From: JAFGIN01 sp050301235
GTDB lineage: Bacteria > Fibrobacterota > Chitinivibrionia > Chitinivibrionales > Chitinispirillaceae
Length of the DNA: 64,000 nt
Reading direction: 5' to 3'
Assembly: GCA_050301235.1 (NCBI GenBank)
Contig: JBNKZD010000233.1
Location: 48,988 to 112,987, forward strand
Position numbers and translations under genes: made by a program. The notes under the pieces were generated by a model, which saw nothing but the letters and a program-made list of their open reading frames with translations, did not search any database and was not told the DNA's origin. This document shows positions 17,191-28,000 of this stretch, in pieces. Positions within the stretch are counted from its first letter, which is position 1, and each line of letters starts with the position of its first letter.

Positions 17191-17626
17191 CATATTTAAA
17201 TAAATGTAAAAAAACAGTAGATCGCTAAGAAATTGTATATTTTCCACTACTCTATTGTCGGCAATTTAGATAAAAACTTTAGCTTCAACTTATTTGAGAT
17301 AAGAATTCTTGTTAACAGATATCGCAAGCATCTATTTTAATTGAAAGCTGGGTATTTGTTGGTTTTAATTGCTGTTTCTGAAAATTCTATATTCCTCTGC
17401 AACAGAATTTGTTCTTAATGTTAACTGTTTTTCTTGTAACCTGTATTTTGACGCTTTAAAAAGTTTCAATACCGATTATCGAGTTTAGATAACCATAAAA
17501 ATCATAAATAACTATTAGTTGCTGCGTTTACAACATATGGCAATTATATCAGGATAGTAACACTTTCAGAAAAGAACAATTACCTGGATTTGGGCTAAGG
17601 TTTCCTTCACAAAAGAAAGGGCTGGT
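17191..17626. other. AT-rich intergenic stretch upstream of the GH51 gene
   Basis: About 430 bases with no gene or clear motif. It must hold the promoter of the arabinofuranosidase gene, but no convincing -35/-10 pair stands out. An AAAGGG ribosome-binding site lies at 17616-17621. Confidence 0.5.
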
Positions 17627-19402
17627 ATGTCTAAGAAAATTATTACTGCTGGTTGGCTTTGCAGAGCAGGAGCGGTCGTAGCTGTTTTTGGCAGTATCGC
17701 TTTTGCACAGAACACATTAACGCTGAATGTTGATCAGGCAAAATACAAAATCGACCGGACGATCTATGGCCATTTATGGGAAAACCTCGGAAGAAACGTT
17801 TACAACGGCGTTTTTGTTGGAACAAAGTCAGCGGTTCCTAATACTGACGGTTTTCGCAATGACGTTACCGAGGCATTTATCGATCAGGGAATGTCCTGTC
17901 TTGAATGGCCGGGTGGGTGTGCTGCCTGGAGTTATCATTGGAAAAATGGAACAGGTCCGGTTGCCAGTCGACCGGGCGGTGAGATGGGTAATGGTGTGGG
18001 AACTGCTGAGTATTTCAAGTATTGCAAAATGATAAATTCAGTTCCATATATCACCTGTAATCTTCGAAATGCATCGGTTGCAGAAAATACCGCATGGTTA
18101 AAGTATATCGATTCAGTACCTGAATGGAAAAACAGTCTTAAATACTGGAAAATTGGTAATGAGGAGTTCGGTGGGTGTGGTAATGGCGGTAATGTAGATG
18201 CCTTTATTACACAATATCTTGCCAATGTTGCAGGAATTCCAGCAAGTTATGATGGTAAACTGGTAAGAATTGCTGAAGCGGGCACTGAACCTTCATGGGC
18301 AAGTAAAGTTCTTGATAAGTGCATGGGTAAAATGGAAGCAATCTCCTACCATTACTATTCTGTGGATTGGGGAAACAAAGGTTCCTCAACAGATTTTAAT
18401 GAGCAATTGTATTATAAACAACTTCAATCAGCATGGGGGCTTGAGAATAAACTTAAGGGGTTCGAGCAGGTTATGAATGCGAAGGACCCCAATAATACTA
18501 TAGGAATTATCGTTGATGAATGGGGTGCGTGGTATAATGAAGTTCCAGGTATGGGAGCTTTGTATCAGCAAAGTTCGCAACGTGATGCGGTTTTAGCGAT
18601 GATGAGTCTTAACATATTTAATAATCATTGCAAGAGAGTTAAAATGGCTCTTGCCGCGCAAGCAGTAAATGTTCTGTTTGCATCGATGCTCACACAAAAA
18701 GCACCCGCTACCGGTATGGTTAAGACACCAACACATTATGTGTTTAAAATGCTCAAACCTCATCAGGATGCCACAATGATACCGGTAAATTTAAAGTGTG
18801 GGAATGTAAGTAACATACCCATTTTAAGCGCATCAGCATCCATAGACAGTTTGAAAAATCTTCATATCAGTCTGGGAAATAATCATGCGACAGCTCAACA
18901 GACACTGACTATTACACTTTCCGGGACTACGACGCAATATGTTAAAGTAACTGGTCAGATTGTAAATGGTGCAGCATATACAAGTTATAATGATTTTGGT
19001 AAAGAAGAAGCGGTAACACTGAAAGAATTTCCTTCATCGAATTATTCACTGTCGGGGACAAAACTCACAGTGACCCTCCCTGCACACAGCGCAGTTATGC
19101 TGAATCTGTTTGTGCCAGTTGGTGTTCCACTGAATCCAAAACCAGTAATGTTACGAGATTTATCAATTCGGCCAGAGTCAGGTGGTTCAATAGTTATCAG
19201 AGGATCTACAATTAAGAATGGTTCTGTTAACCTCGTGTTGTACAGTCTTGATGGACAGATTGTTGCAAATAGTAAAGCTGCAGTGAAACCGGGTGCAGAT
19301 CAGATTGTATGGAAAACAGGTATCCGTGGCAATGGAGTGTATATAATTAAAACAGAAATTAACGGAAGTTCTGAATCTCAGCGTATTACATTTGCGCTTT
19401 AA
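17627..19402 (+). CDS. Secreted GH51-type alpha-L-arabinofuranosidase with C-terminal sorting tail
   Basis: 591 residues. The signal peptide ends around SIAFA-QN (residue 28). The glycoside hydrolase clan A fold is shown by NLGRNVYNGVFVG, then LEWPGGCAAWSYHWKNG. The acid/base Glu179 is in WKIGNEEFG, HYYSVDW follows, and the nucleophile Glu298 is in IIVDEWGAWYN. These are GH51 features, a family that removes arabinose from arabinoxylan and arabinan. The C-terminal ~75 residues (LVLYSLDGQIV, then GNGVYIIKTEI) form a type-IX-secretion-like tail, so the enzyme is probably exported or held at the surface. It is a single-gene unit with a long upstream region and a repeat behind it. Confidence 0.9.
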   Translation: MSKKIITAGWLCRAGAVVAVFGSIAFAQNTLTLNVDQAKYKIDRTIYGHLWENLGRNVYNGVFVGTKSAVPNTDGFRNDVTEAFIDQGMSCLEWPGGCAAWSYHWKNGTGPVASRPGGEMGNGVGTAEYFKYCKMINSVPYITCNLRNASVAENTAWLKYIDSVPEWKNSLKYWKIGNEEFGGCGNGGNVDAFITQYLANVAGIPASYDGKLVRIAEAGTEPSWASKVLDKCMGKMEAISYHYYSVDWGNKGSSTDFNEQLYYKQLQSAWGLENKLKGFEQVMNAKDPNNTIGIIVDEWGAWYNEVPGMGALYQQSSQRDAVLAMMSLNIFNNHCKRVKMALAAQAVNVLFASMLTQKAPATGMVKTPTHYVFKMLKPHQDATMIPVNLKCGNVSNIPILSASASIDSLKNLHISLGNNHATAQQTLTITLSGTTTQYVKVTGQIVNGAAYTSYNDFGKEEAVTLKEFPSSNYSLSGTKLTVTLPAHSAVMLNLFVPVGVPLNPKPVMLRDLSIRPESGGSIVIRGSTIKNGSVNLVLYSLDGQIVANSKAAVKPGADQIVWKTGIRGNGVYIIKTEINGSSESQRITFAL

Positions 19403-19429
19403 GTAAAGTTATGTGATCGAACCCTGAGG

Positions 19430-19602
19430 CTGCATGTTTCTGAGCTCTGAAGGAGTGCCATATACCAGCCCTGGCAGAATGACCTGATTTTTTAAACCCC
19501 TGCGACTACCAACCTGCATGGGTATGGGGAAACCAGACGTGTGCCGAACCACCGAATTCTCAATCCCCATACCCGCGTCAGTCCATAAGAAAAAAAAGAC
19601 AA
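19430..19602. repeat. Composite dispersed repeat (families B and C), copy 1
   Basis: The segment 19541-19602 is the inverted counterpart of 54387-54448, sharing CTTATGGACTGACGCGGGTA and following bases on the opposite strand. Within this copy GGGTATGGGGA (19520-19530) and TCCCCATACCC (19564-19574) form a perfect 11-base inverted repeat with a 33-base loop. The left part, GAGCTCTGAAGGAGTGCCAT near 19441, belongs to the GCTCTGAA-GAGCGACAT type also seen at 47083 and 47150. It lies between the GH51 and pyrD stop codons. Confidence 0.7.
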
Positions 19603-19671
19603 TGTGACAATTAGACGGCCGGACTACGGGACTTTTAAAAAATGACAATGGGACTGCCTGAAAAGGAGATG

Positions 19672-20574
19672 TTACAAGAACTTCCCAAAATCCGCAATCC
19701 TCTCCAACTTCTCACGCACCATATACTCCCGAATCCCATCAAGTACCTTAGCGGGAATCTTTGGATCGACAAAGGTACCTGTACCAACCTGAATCGCGCT
19801 GGCACCTGCGAGCAGATATTGAATCGCATCATCGGCACACATGATCCCCCCCATACCAATAACAGGGATTTTTACTGCGTGGCTTGCGCGGTAGGTCATT
19901 GCGACGCCAACCGGACGAATTGCCGGACCGCTTAAACCGCCGGTTTTCATGGCAAGAACCGGTTTTTTCTTCTTTGTATCAATTACCATACCGACAAGCG
20001 TGTTGATACAGGAGATTGCATCAGCACCGCCTGCCTCAGCCGCTTTTGCTGTGACAGTGATGTCGGTAACATTTGGCGTGAGTTTTATAATAAGCGGCTT
20101 AGTGGTTAGCTTGCGCAATAGTGATGTAAGTCGTTCTATCTGAACCGGATCGGTGCCAAAGGCCATGCCGCCGCATTTAACATTCGGGCATGAGACGTTG
20201 ATCTCGTACCCCCAGATCCCGTCGCATTGTTCTAGCTTTTGCACGACCCCTGAATAGTCATCTTCGGTTGATCCGGCGACATTTGCGATAATTGCGCATG
20301 GAAGTGTTTTAAGGTATGGTACTTTTTCTTTGATGAACCTGCCAATGCCGACATTTGCAAGTCCGATTGAATTAATAATCCCTGAAGGGGTTTCGATCAG
20401 GCGGGGGATATCATTGCCGTAGCGTGGTTCGAGTGTGACTGCTTTTGTATAGATCGCCCCGAGAATCGAAAGATCGATAAGTGATTCATATTCGCTGCCA
20501 TAGCCAAATGTTCCAGATGCTACACCGACCGGATTTGGAAGGATTTTATTGCCGATAGTTACTTCAAGATTCAT
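19672..20574 (-). CDS. pyrD: Dihydroorotate dehydrogenase B, catalytic subunit
   Basis: About 300 residues. It oxidises dihydroorotate to orotate in pyrimidine synthesis with FMN, passing electrons to PyrK and NAD+. Recognisable are NPVGVASGTFGYG, the class 1B active-site cysteine Cys129 in INVSCPNVKCGG, IIKLTPNVTDI and the FMN-phosphate site GMGGIMCADDAI then GTGTF. The start at 20574 is preferred over an upstream in-frame ATG because GGGAGG lies 10 bases before it and the ATG overlaps the pyrK stop (ATGA). It is co-translated with pyrK. Confidence 0.96.
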   Translation of the reverse strand: MNLEVTIGNKILPNPVGVASGTFGYGSEYESLIDLSILGAIYTKAVTLEPRYGNDIPRLIETPSGIINSIGLANVGIGRFIKEKVPYLKTLPCAIIANVAGSTEDDYSGVVQKLEQCDGIWGYEINVSCPNVKCGGMAFGTDPVQIERLTSLLRKLTTKPLIIKLTPNVTDITVTAKAAEAGGADAISCINTLVGMVIDTKKKKPVLAMKTGGLSGPAIRPVGVAMTYRASHAVKIPVIGMGGIMCADDAIQYLLAGASAIQVGTGTFVDPKIPAKVLDGIREYMVREKLERIADFGKFL

Positions 20575-21374
20575 TTTATCGGGTCCTCCCATGCAAGGAT
20601 ATCCGCATCAAAGACTGGTCCCTCTTTGCATGCCCGCAGATATTTTTGCTCTGTATTCACTTTGACAACGCACCCCATACAGGCCCCGACACCACACGCC
20701 ATCACCTGTTCGACCGACACCCAGCATTTTCCCCCTTTTTCCTTCGAAAACTGGTAACATGCATGAAGCATCCGGTCGGGTCCGCAGGTATAAAAAGTTG
20801 AATTTGAAGAGATAATCGATGCGTTTGCAGCAAGATAATCTGCGGTGGTACCTTTAAATCCACTGCTACCATCATCGGTGCAGATAATGGGATCAAGTAG
20901 TGAAAAAGATGGAAGATCGGGAATAAACTGTTTATTCCGGCATCCAAAAATAAATTTGAACGGAAGGTTCTTTTTTCTGAGTTCTGATCCTAAAAACAGG
21001 ATAGGACCGATTCCAATTCCACCAGCAACAAGAATCGCATTTTGAGAATTTTCAGGAAATGGAAAACTGTTACCTAATGGACCAATACAGTCGATTTGTT
21101 CTTCGGGCTGTTTTCCTGCGAGGATATCGGTTGCATTTCCGCGTTTCTGATATATAATTGAAAAAGCTGAAGTTGTGTTATCGAAACCGGAATAGGCAAA
21201 TGGTCTTCGGAGCAGTGGGGCTGTGGATGAATTAACGCGAAGTGTGAGAAATTGTCCTGGAAGTGGTTGTGTGACAGGTTCATCTGGCAGTAATGTTAAC
21301 TCGAAGAAATTATCGGCGACTGCACTGTTGTTTAAAATTTTTGCAGAAAATTGTTTCATGAGAAGATAAGTCAT
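20571..21374 (-). CDS. pyrK: Dihydroorotate dehydrogenase B, electron-transfer subunit
   Basis: 267 residues of the ferredoxin-reductase type. The FAD-binding LRRPFAYSG is near residue 54, the NAD-binding AGGIGIGP is near 118, and the [2Fe-2S] cluster ligands are Cys227, Cys232, Cys235 and Cys249 (C-x4-C-x2-C-x13-C), as expected for PyrK. It moves electrons from PyrD to NAD+. A second in-frame ATG five codons in (21359) is an equally plausible start. Neither has a good ribosome-binding site. The leader holds an 11-base inverted repeat (21393-21440). Confidence 0.95.
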   Translation of the reverse strand: MTYLLMKQFSAKILNNSAVADNFFELTLLPDEPVTQPLPGQFLTLRVNSSTAPLLRRPFAYSGFDNTTSAFSIIYQKRGNATDILAGKQPEEQIDCIGPLGNSFPFPENSQNAILVAGGIGIGPILFLGSELRKKNLPFKFIFGCRNKQFIPDLPSFSLLDPIICTDDGSSGFKGTTADYLAANASIISSNSTFYTCGPDRMLHACYQFSKEKGGKCWVSVEQVMACGVGACMGCVVKVNTEQKYLRACKEGPVFDADILAWEDPIK

Positions 21375-21392
21375 TAATTTTGTTGAAATTGC

Positions 21393-21440
21393 CCGCTCCT
21401 GTGAGTTGTAGAAAAAAGCAGAACTTCACCACAGGAGCGG
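21393..21440 (-). promoter_or_regulatory. Perfect inverted repeat in the pyrK leader
   Basis: CCGCTCCTGTG (21393-21403) and CACAGGAGCGG (21430-21440) pair perfectly with a 26-base loop. On the minus strand it ends about 18 bases before the pyrK start and one arm contains AGGAG. It could end the DUF1540 transcript, although no T-run follows, or control pyrKD expression. Confidence 0.5.
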
Positions 21441-21487
21441 TATTGTGATCTGAAAATATAACAAACGCCGGAGTTGAAATCACGAGG

Positions 21488-21775
21488 TTACCTTTTCTTG
21501 TAGGTTCCACAGTCGGGGTGATCGGTATTGATGACGACCTGAATACCTTTTGCGGTACACTCAAATGCATTGTTGAAAGTGCAGTCTTCAACTTTACATG
21601 CGCCAACTCCGCCTATTACATCCTGAAGTCCCCCTTTGTTCTGTGCGCTGTAAAAGGTGTCACAACACGGTTCTTCATCACCGATAGTGATTGCATGGGT
21701 ATGGCACTGGCGGTTTTTATTATAAACACACTCTACTGCATCGCATTCCAAAATGGGTGAGAACGGTTTTTGCAT
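21488..21775 (-). CDS. DUF1540 protein with two cysteine motifs
   Basis: About 95 residues. Two copies of the DUF1540 pattern are visible: CDAVECVYNKNRQCHTHAI ending in CCDTF, and CKVEDCTFNNAFECTAKGI ending in CGTY. Each has four or more cysteines spaced as in a small metal-binding module. The start at 21775 is favoured by AAGGAG five bases before the ATG. The family's role is unknown; metal binding is inferred from the cysteines. It lies upstream of pyrK on the same strand with a ~110-base gap. Confidence 0.85.
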   Translation of the reverse strand: MQKPFSPILECDAVECVYNKNRQCHTHAITIGDEEPCCDTFYSAQNKGGLQDVIGGVGACKVEDCTFNNAFECTAKGIQVVINTDHPDCGTYKKR

Positions 21776-21926
21776 GGTCACTCCTTGTAATTTGTTTGCA
21801 GCGGTTTAGAATGTTACAATTATTAAGCGATCTGGATAACATGAAATAGAGAAACAAATAGTGTACCTGGATTCAAATAAATGAATGAAAAGGGTTTTCA
21901 ATGACAGTGATACCTAGTATATTTTA

Positions 21927-21957
21927 ACTCGGGTATAGTATTATACTTCTGCCGAGT
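21927..21957 (+). promoter_or_regulatory. Nested inverted repeat upstream of the giant TPR gene
   Basis: ACTCGG (21927-21932) pairs with CCGAGT (21952-21957), and inside it GTATA (21933-21937) pairs with TATAC (21942-21946). It lies about 70 bases before the start codon. It may be an operator or a leader structure; the function is not shown. Confidence 0.35.
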
Positions 21958-22027
21958 CGGGAACTGCGAATTTCCTAAGCCGAAAATAAATAAATTACAA
22001 AAATATAAGAACTGCGGAGGCTTCTGT

Positions 22028-25000
22028 ATGGGGATCTTTTCTGGGAAGTATCTACTTTCATGGGCAGGTACAATTCTTCTGTTACACAGCTCTTTTATCA
22101 CTGCTGATGAAGCATTTGATAAATTGTTTAATGATCGAAAATATACTGATGCATTGAAATACGCTGACGAAAAGATTCCGATTGGAAGTCGTGATGCCGC
22201 GATCTGGGCAAAACTTGGTATTGCCAATGAAGGTGCGGAACTGATCGAGAAGGCACTGGCCTGCTATATGGTTGCGATCCGTAACGATGCTAATAATTAC
22301 GAAGCTCATTTAGGAGCAGCTCGTGTGTATAATTCCATGAACCAGCCTGAACAGGCGGTTGAAATGGCGCAGAAAGCCACTGCTATTAAGGCAACCGGTG
22401 AAGCGAGCTGGGAGTATGCGCGTGCGCTTATCGCTCTTAAACGGACCAAAGAAGCAAAAGCTCCCCTTGAGAAACTTGTCGAAACGGATAAGAAAAATAC
22501 CGTTGCCAACAGGGAACTTGGAAATATCTACTATGATGATAAAGAGTATGCAAAAGCACTGCCGCTTCTTCTGTTGACGCAGGCAGCACAGCCCTCCGGT
22601 GAAATTGCTTCAAAGATCGGTTTGATTTATCAGACAAATCAGAATGCCGATTCCGCGATCTACTTTTTCCGTGAAGCTTCAAAGGATAAGCAGTTCAAAA
22701 ATGGTGATATTCTTCTTCAGCTCGCACGAATGCTTTATAAGAAAGAACAATTCAAGGATGCTGCTGAGGCATATGCCAAAGTTGATCAGAAATTACTCAA
22801 GGGTGACGATCTTTACAGTATAGCTTTCAGCCTCGAGAAAAGTGGCGAAGAACAGAAAGACGTGATCGCTGCTTATGAAGCTGCAGATAAGGTAATTGGT
22901 AGCAGTGGTTCAAAACAGGCTTTGCTGGGAAAAGAAAAGGTCGGTCGTTACAAGATTCAGACAAAAAAATATAAGGATGCACTTGAAATTTTTCTGGCAA
23001 TCCTTAAAGCTGATCCGTCCGGTAAAATAGTCTCTGAAGCAACGTTTCTTACTGCGGAATGTTACGAAGGTTCTGGTGAAATAGCCAAAGCAATCCCGCT
23101 TCTTGAGCAGGTTGTTGCAAAAGATCAGGAGAATGTAGAAGCTCATGCACGTCTTGCAGATTATTATTCCAAGAGTGGTGACAAGGAAAAAGCTCAGAAA
23201 GTTTACGAACGGTTATTGACTATCCAGCCTAATAATCCAAAGGTGTATATGTCTCTGGGAGAGTACAGTCTCAAAACAAAAAAATGGGAAGATGCTTTAA
23301 AATATTTCCAGAAAGGTTTCAATCTGGAGAAAAATGCAGCAGCAGCTGTTGGAATGATGACTGCTGCAATGGAACTTAAAAGATATGATCTGGCACGGGA
23401 TGCTGCCGAGACCGCATTACATCACGACAGCAACATGGTCGCTCCTCAAATGGTACTTGCGCAGATTAACATGCAGGAAAACAATTATAGCGCAGCAGCG
23501 AAGATATTTCAGATTCTCTCTTCCAATGATCCCCAAAATATAAAACTGCTTCAGCAGCTTGCGCTCTGTTATGAAAAACTCGGTGACAATGCAAAATTGG
23601 CTGAAGTTGACAAGTCAATCATTTCTGTTAACAAGAAAGATGTTGTGTCAAGAGAACGATATGCAAAATACCTTCGTGGCAAGGGTAATGAGGCAGATGC
23701 GTTTGAAATCCTCAAAGAGCTTTCATCACTGAGACCCAAAAATGATGAATTCGTTTATATGCTTTACGAAGTTGCCACAAAACTTGGCAAAAAGGATGAC
23801 GCTGCCACTTATCTGAAGAAATTTGTTGCAATGAAACCCAATGACGCCAGAGCTCAGGCTGCTTTAGGTGATTTTTATTTCGATAAGGGTGACAGTGCTG
23901 CAGCTTTGAAATCGTATCGCAGTGCCATTGCTGCTGATTCGACAATAAAGGGTATTTATAAAAAATATGCGAAACTGGTGATGGCACAAAAGCCTCCCGA
24001 AAAGCCGTTACCCAAAGGACAGAAGAAGCCCGAAGAAGAGGTTCTTGAAGTGTTGACTGCTGCGGTCAAGTCTGGTGAGGCTGATGAGGAGATTTTTACT
24101 ACGCTGGCAGATATTTATAACAGGAAAAAACAGTATTCCAATGCAATAGGAATGTATCAGAAAGCTTTACAGAAAAAACCACAGAGTTTTGAATTGCTTT
24201 CTGCTTTAGCACAGTGTCAGGCAAAAGCTGGAAAAGACAGTGATGCCATTCTTTCTTATGAACAGGCTGTGGCGTTGAATACCGCAGCAGAAAAAGAGTA
24301 CAAATCACTTGGTGCACTCTACTTAAAACAGGGTAAAAAAGAGCAGGGAATTACTGCTTACAAGAAATATGTCGAAAAAGTTAAGAATAGTGAAATCGCA
24401 TTAACTATTGGGACCTGGGAATATGATCAGAAAAATTATAAAGAAGCAATCAAATATCTTGAAATGGTGACTGGAAATGCTGCCAAAAAAAGTAATTATC
24501 TTCTGATGTATGCTGAAACGGCAATGAAAACCGGTGACACCCAGAAAGCCGAAGGCATTTACAAACGGATGACTGTTCTGGCACCCAAGTCGCCGGAGCC
24601 GTATAAAACCCTGTTTCAGATTGCACGCGATAAGAAAGATATGAAAGCTGCTGCTGAATATCTTACAGGGTATACATCACTGAAAACTGATGATGTAGAG
24701 ATGCTTCAGCTGCTGGGTGATATCAACTACGATCTGAAAAACAACGCAGGAGCTCTCGCTGCTTATAAAGCAGTACTTAAAGTTAAACCAGATGCAAAAG
24801 GGTTTTACAAGAAATATGTCGAGCTGGTAACTGTACTCGGTACTCCTGAAGAGAAAGTGAAAGCGCTTTCGGGGGCTATTGCAGCGGGTGAAGCTGATGT
24901 GAATATGTATTCGGAAATGGGTCTGTCGTATCTGAAAGCAAAAGAATATGGGAAGGCGATTCAGGCTCTGGAAAAAGCAACACAGCTTGACCCAAAGAAC

Positions 25001-28000
25001 TATCATCTGCTTATTTCTCTTGCTGATGCACAGGCTGGTAGCGGTGCGGTTGAAATGGCAGTAATCACCTATGAACAGGCTGTGGCCATGAATCCTGCAG
25101 CAGATAAAGAGTACAAAGCACTCGGTGATCTCTATATGAAGCAGAAAAAAGCTGAACCTGCTATCAAAGCATATAAAAAGTATCTGGAAAAAAGTACTGA
25201 TGACTCGATTGCAGGTGTGATTGGTAAATATTCAGTTGAATCGAAAAACTATCCCGATGCAGCCAAATACCTTGGTATGGTAAAAGGAAAAGAATCGGTC
25301 ACCGTGCCATTCCTTCTGTTATATGGAGATGCAGCTTTCCAGGCAAAGGAAGACCAGACTGCATTGTCTATTTACAAAAAATTGGCAGACCTTCAGCCGC
25401 AGAATGCCGAAATATTTAAGACATTATATGAATTGAGCAAAAGAACAGGTGCTTCAGGTGAAGCATTGGTTGCGCTCAAGAAATATACATCATTAAAGCC
25501 GACAGATGCTTCATATCAGAAAGTGCTAGGGGACATACTCTTCGAACAAAAAGATAATGAAGGTGCAGCAGCTGCGTATCGCGCAGCACTTAAAGCAGAT
25601 CCAACCAGTAAGGGTTTTTACAAGAGATTGTTTGGATTGATTGGTACAAGTACAAAGGATGAAGAGCTTGTTGCTATACTCAATGGAGCTATAGCTGCAA
25701 ATGAAGCAGATGCCGACATGTACACACGCCTTGCTACAATTTATACAAAACAGGGAAACAGTGCAAAAGCTGTTGCGATGTATGAAAAAGCATCACAGCT
25801 CGATCCAAAAAATGTTGACCTGCTCTGTCCGCTGGCAGAAGCTCAGGCAAAGAGCGGCAATGTATCTGAAGCTATTCTGACCTATGAGCAGTATCTCGCA
25901 ATGAAACCTACTGCTGATACAGAATACAAAGCTCTTGGCGATCTTTATTACCAGCAGAAGAAAACTGAATTGGCGGTCAAGAATTATCGAAAATATCTTG
26001 AAAAGAATACTGACAGCAAAATTGCACGAATCGTGGGAGATTTCCTCTTGGATGGCAAATACTATGCTGATGCTGTCAAGTACTATGATAAAGTCAGTAG
26101 TCAGGATGAAACTCCTGAATTCCTGAAAAAATACGGAGAGGCTACATTACAGGTAAAGGATGAAGCCAAAACATATTCCATTTACCAGCGACTTGCAGTA
26201 AAAACTCCTAAGGATGCTGACATTTTTAAAACACTTTATCAGATTGCATCACGAAATGGTACTGTTGATGAAAAACTGGGATTTCTGAGAAAGTATGCCC
26301 AGCTTCGTCCCAATGATGAGGAAGCTCAAAGAACTCTGGGTGATATGTTATACGAAAAGAAAGACAGCCGTGGTGCTCTGAATGCATATCGTGCAGTTTT
26401 AAAAGTTAACCCAGCCGCAAAAGGATTCTACAAGAAATATGCTGAGCTCGTTATGGCTCAGGAACCGCCGAAAAAGTATGCAAAGGGACAGAAGACAATT
26501 GAGGAAGAGATTGTTGAAGTTCTGACTGCTGCAGTCGCTGCTGGTGAAGCTGATGTTGCAATGTATAGAAAACTGGGTGTTTTCTACGAAAAGAGCAAGC
26601 AATATGCAAAAGCAGCTCAAACGTACGAAAAGGCATCACAACTTGATCCGAAAGATATCACTCTGCTGAAGGATCTTGCTGAAGCTCAGGTAAAGAGCAA
26701 CAATATCAGTGGTGCGATTCTGACCTATGAGCAGGCAGTGGCAATGAATCCGGCATCGGTGGATGAATACAGAAGTCTGGGAAATCTTTACAAGAAGCAG
26801 AAAAAGATGGATGTTGCTGTTAAAAACTACAAAAAATATCTCGAGAAGAAAAAAGATAACAAGCTTGCGATTGAGGTTGGTTCTTTCTTTTATGATCAGA
26901 AAAATCATGCAGAAGCAGTAACCTATTTAGGAATGGTTGATGGTGCTGAGGCTGGCAAAGTTTCGTATGTAAAGTTATTCGCAGATGCGGCATACGCGGC
27001 AAAAGACGATTTCCGTTCGTATCAGTTATATAAGAAGTTATCAACACTGACTCCGCAGAATGCAGAAGTGTTTAAAAAACTGTACGAGATTGCCGGCAGA
27101 GCCGGAACAAAAGAGGAGGTTCTTGCATACCTGACAAAATATACAGCGCTCAAACCAGCTGATGTGGATGCTCAGAAAACATTGGGTGATATGTACTATG
27201 AAAAGAAAAATTCGGCTGGCGCGCTGGCAGCATATTCAGCAGTTCTTAAAGCCAATCCAGCTGCAAAAGGTTTTTACAAAAACTACGTCGAGCTTCTGCT
27301 CTCTTCTGGAGCACAGAGATCAGTACTGGAAACTGCTCTTAGCGGAGCTATTGCATCCGGTGAAGCTGATGTTAAAATGTATAGCATGCTTGGTGAGATA
27401 TACAGTAAAAACAAAAATTTTGTAAAAGCTGCACAAATGTACGAAAAAGCCAGCCAGCTTGATCCTAAGAGTGTTGAGCTGCTCACTGCTCTTGCAGGTT
27501 CACAGGAAAAGAGTGGCAATGTCAGTGCTGCGATACTTTCATATGAGCAGGCTATTGCTATGAATCCTAAGGCAAGTAAAGAATATAAACTTCTTGGTGA
27601 TTTGTACTCCAGACAAAAGAAGGATGATGTTGCTGTAAAGAATTATAAACGGTATCTTGAGAAAAATGCTGATGGCAAACTCGCAGCTCAGATAGGTATT
27701 TTCGAGCTCAGTAAAAAAGATTATAAGGAGTCAGTCAAATACCTGGGAATGGTAAACGGACCATCTGCCGACAGTGTTGCCTTCCTGAAAGCATATGGTG
27801 AAGCAAGTCGTATGTCCGGTGATGATGCTAAAGCTTTCCAGATCTATAAAAAGCTGTCAACAGTTACTCCTTCAGATGCCAATGTGTTTAAAGTTCTCTA
27901 TGAACTTTCCGGAAAAGTCGGAACCAAGGATGACGTACTTGTCTATTTAAAATCATACGCTCGTTTACAGGGTAATGATCCTGTTGCTCAGAAGACTCTC

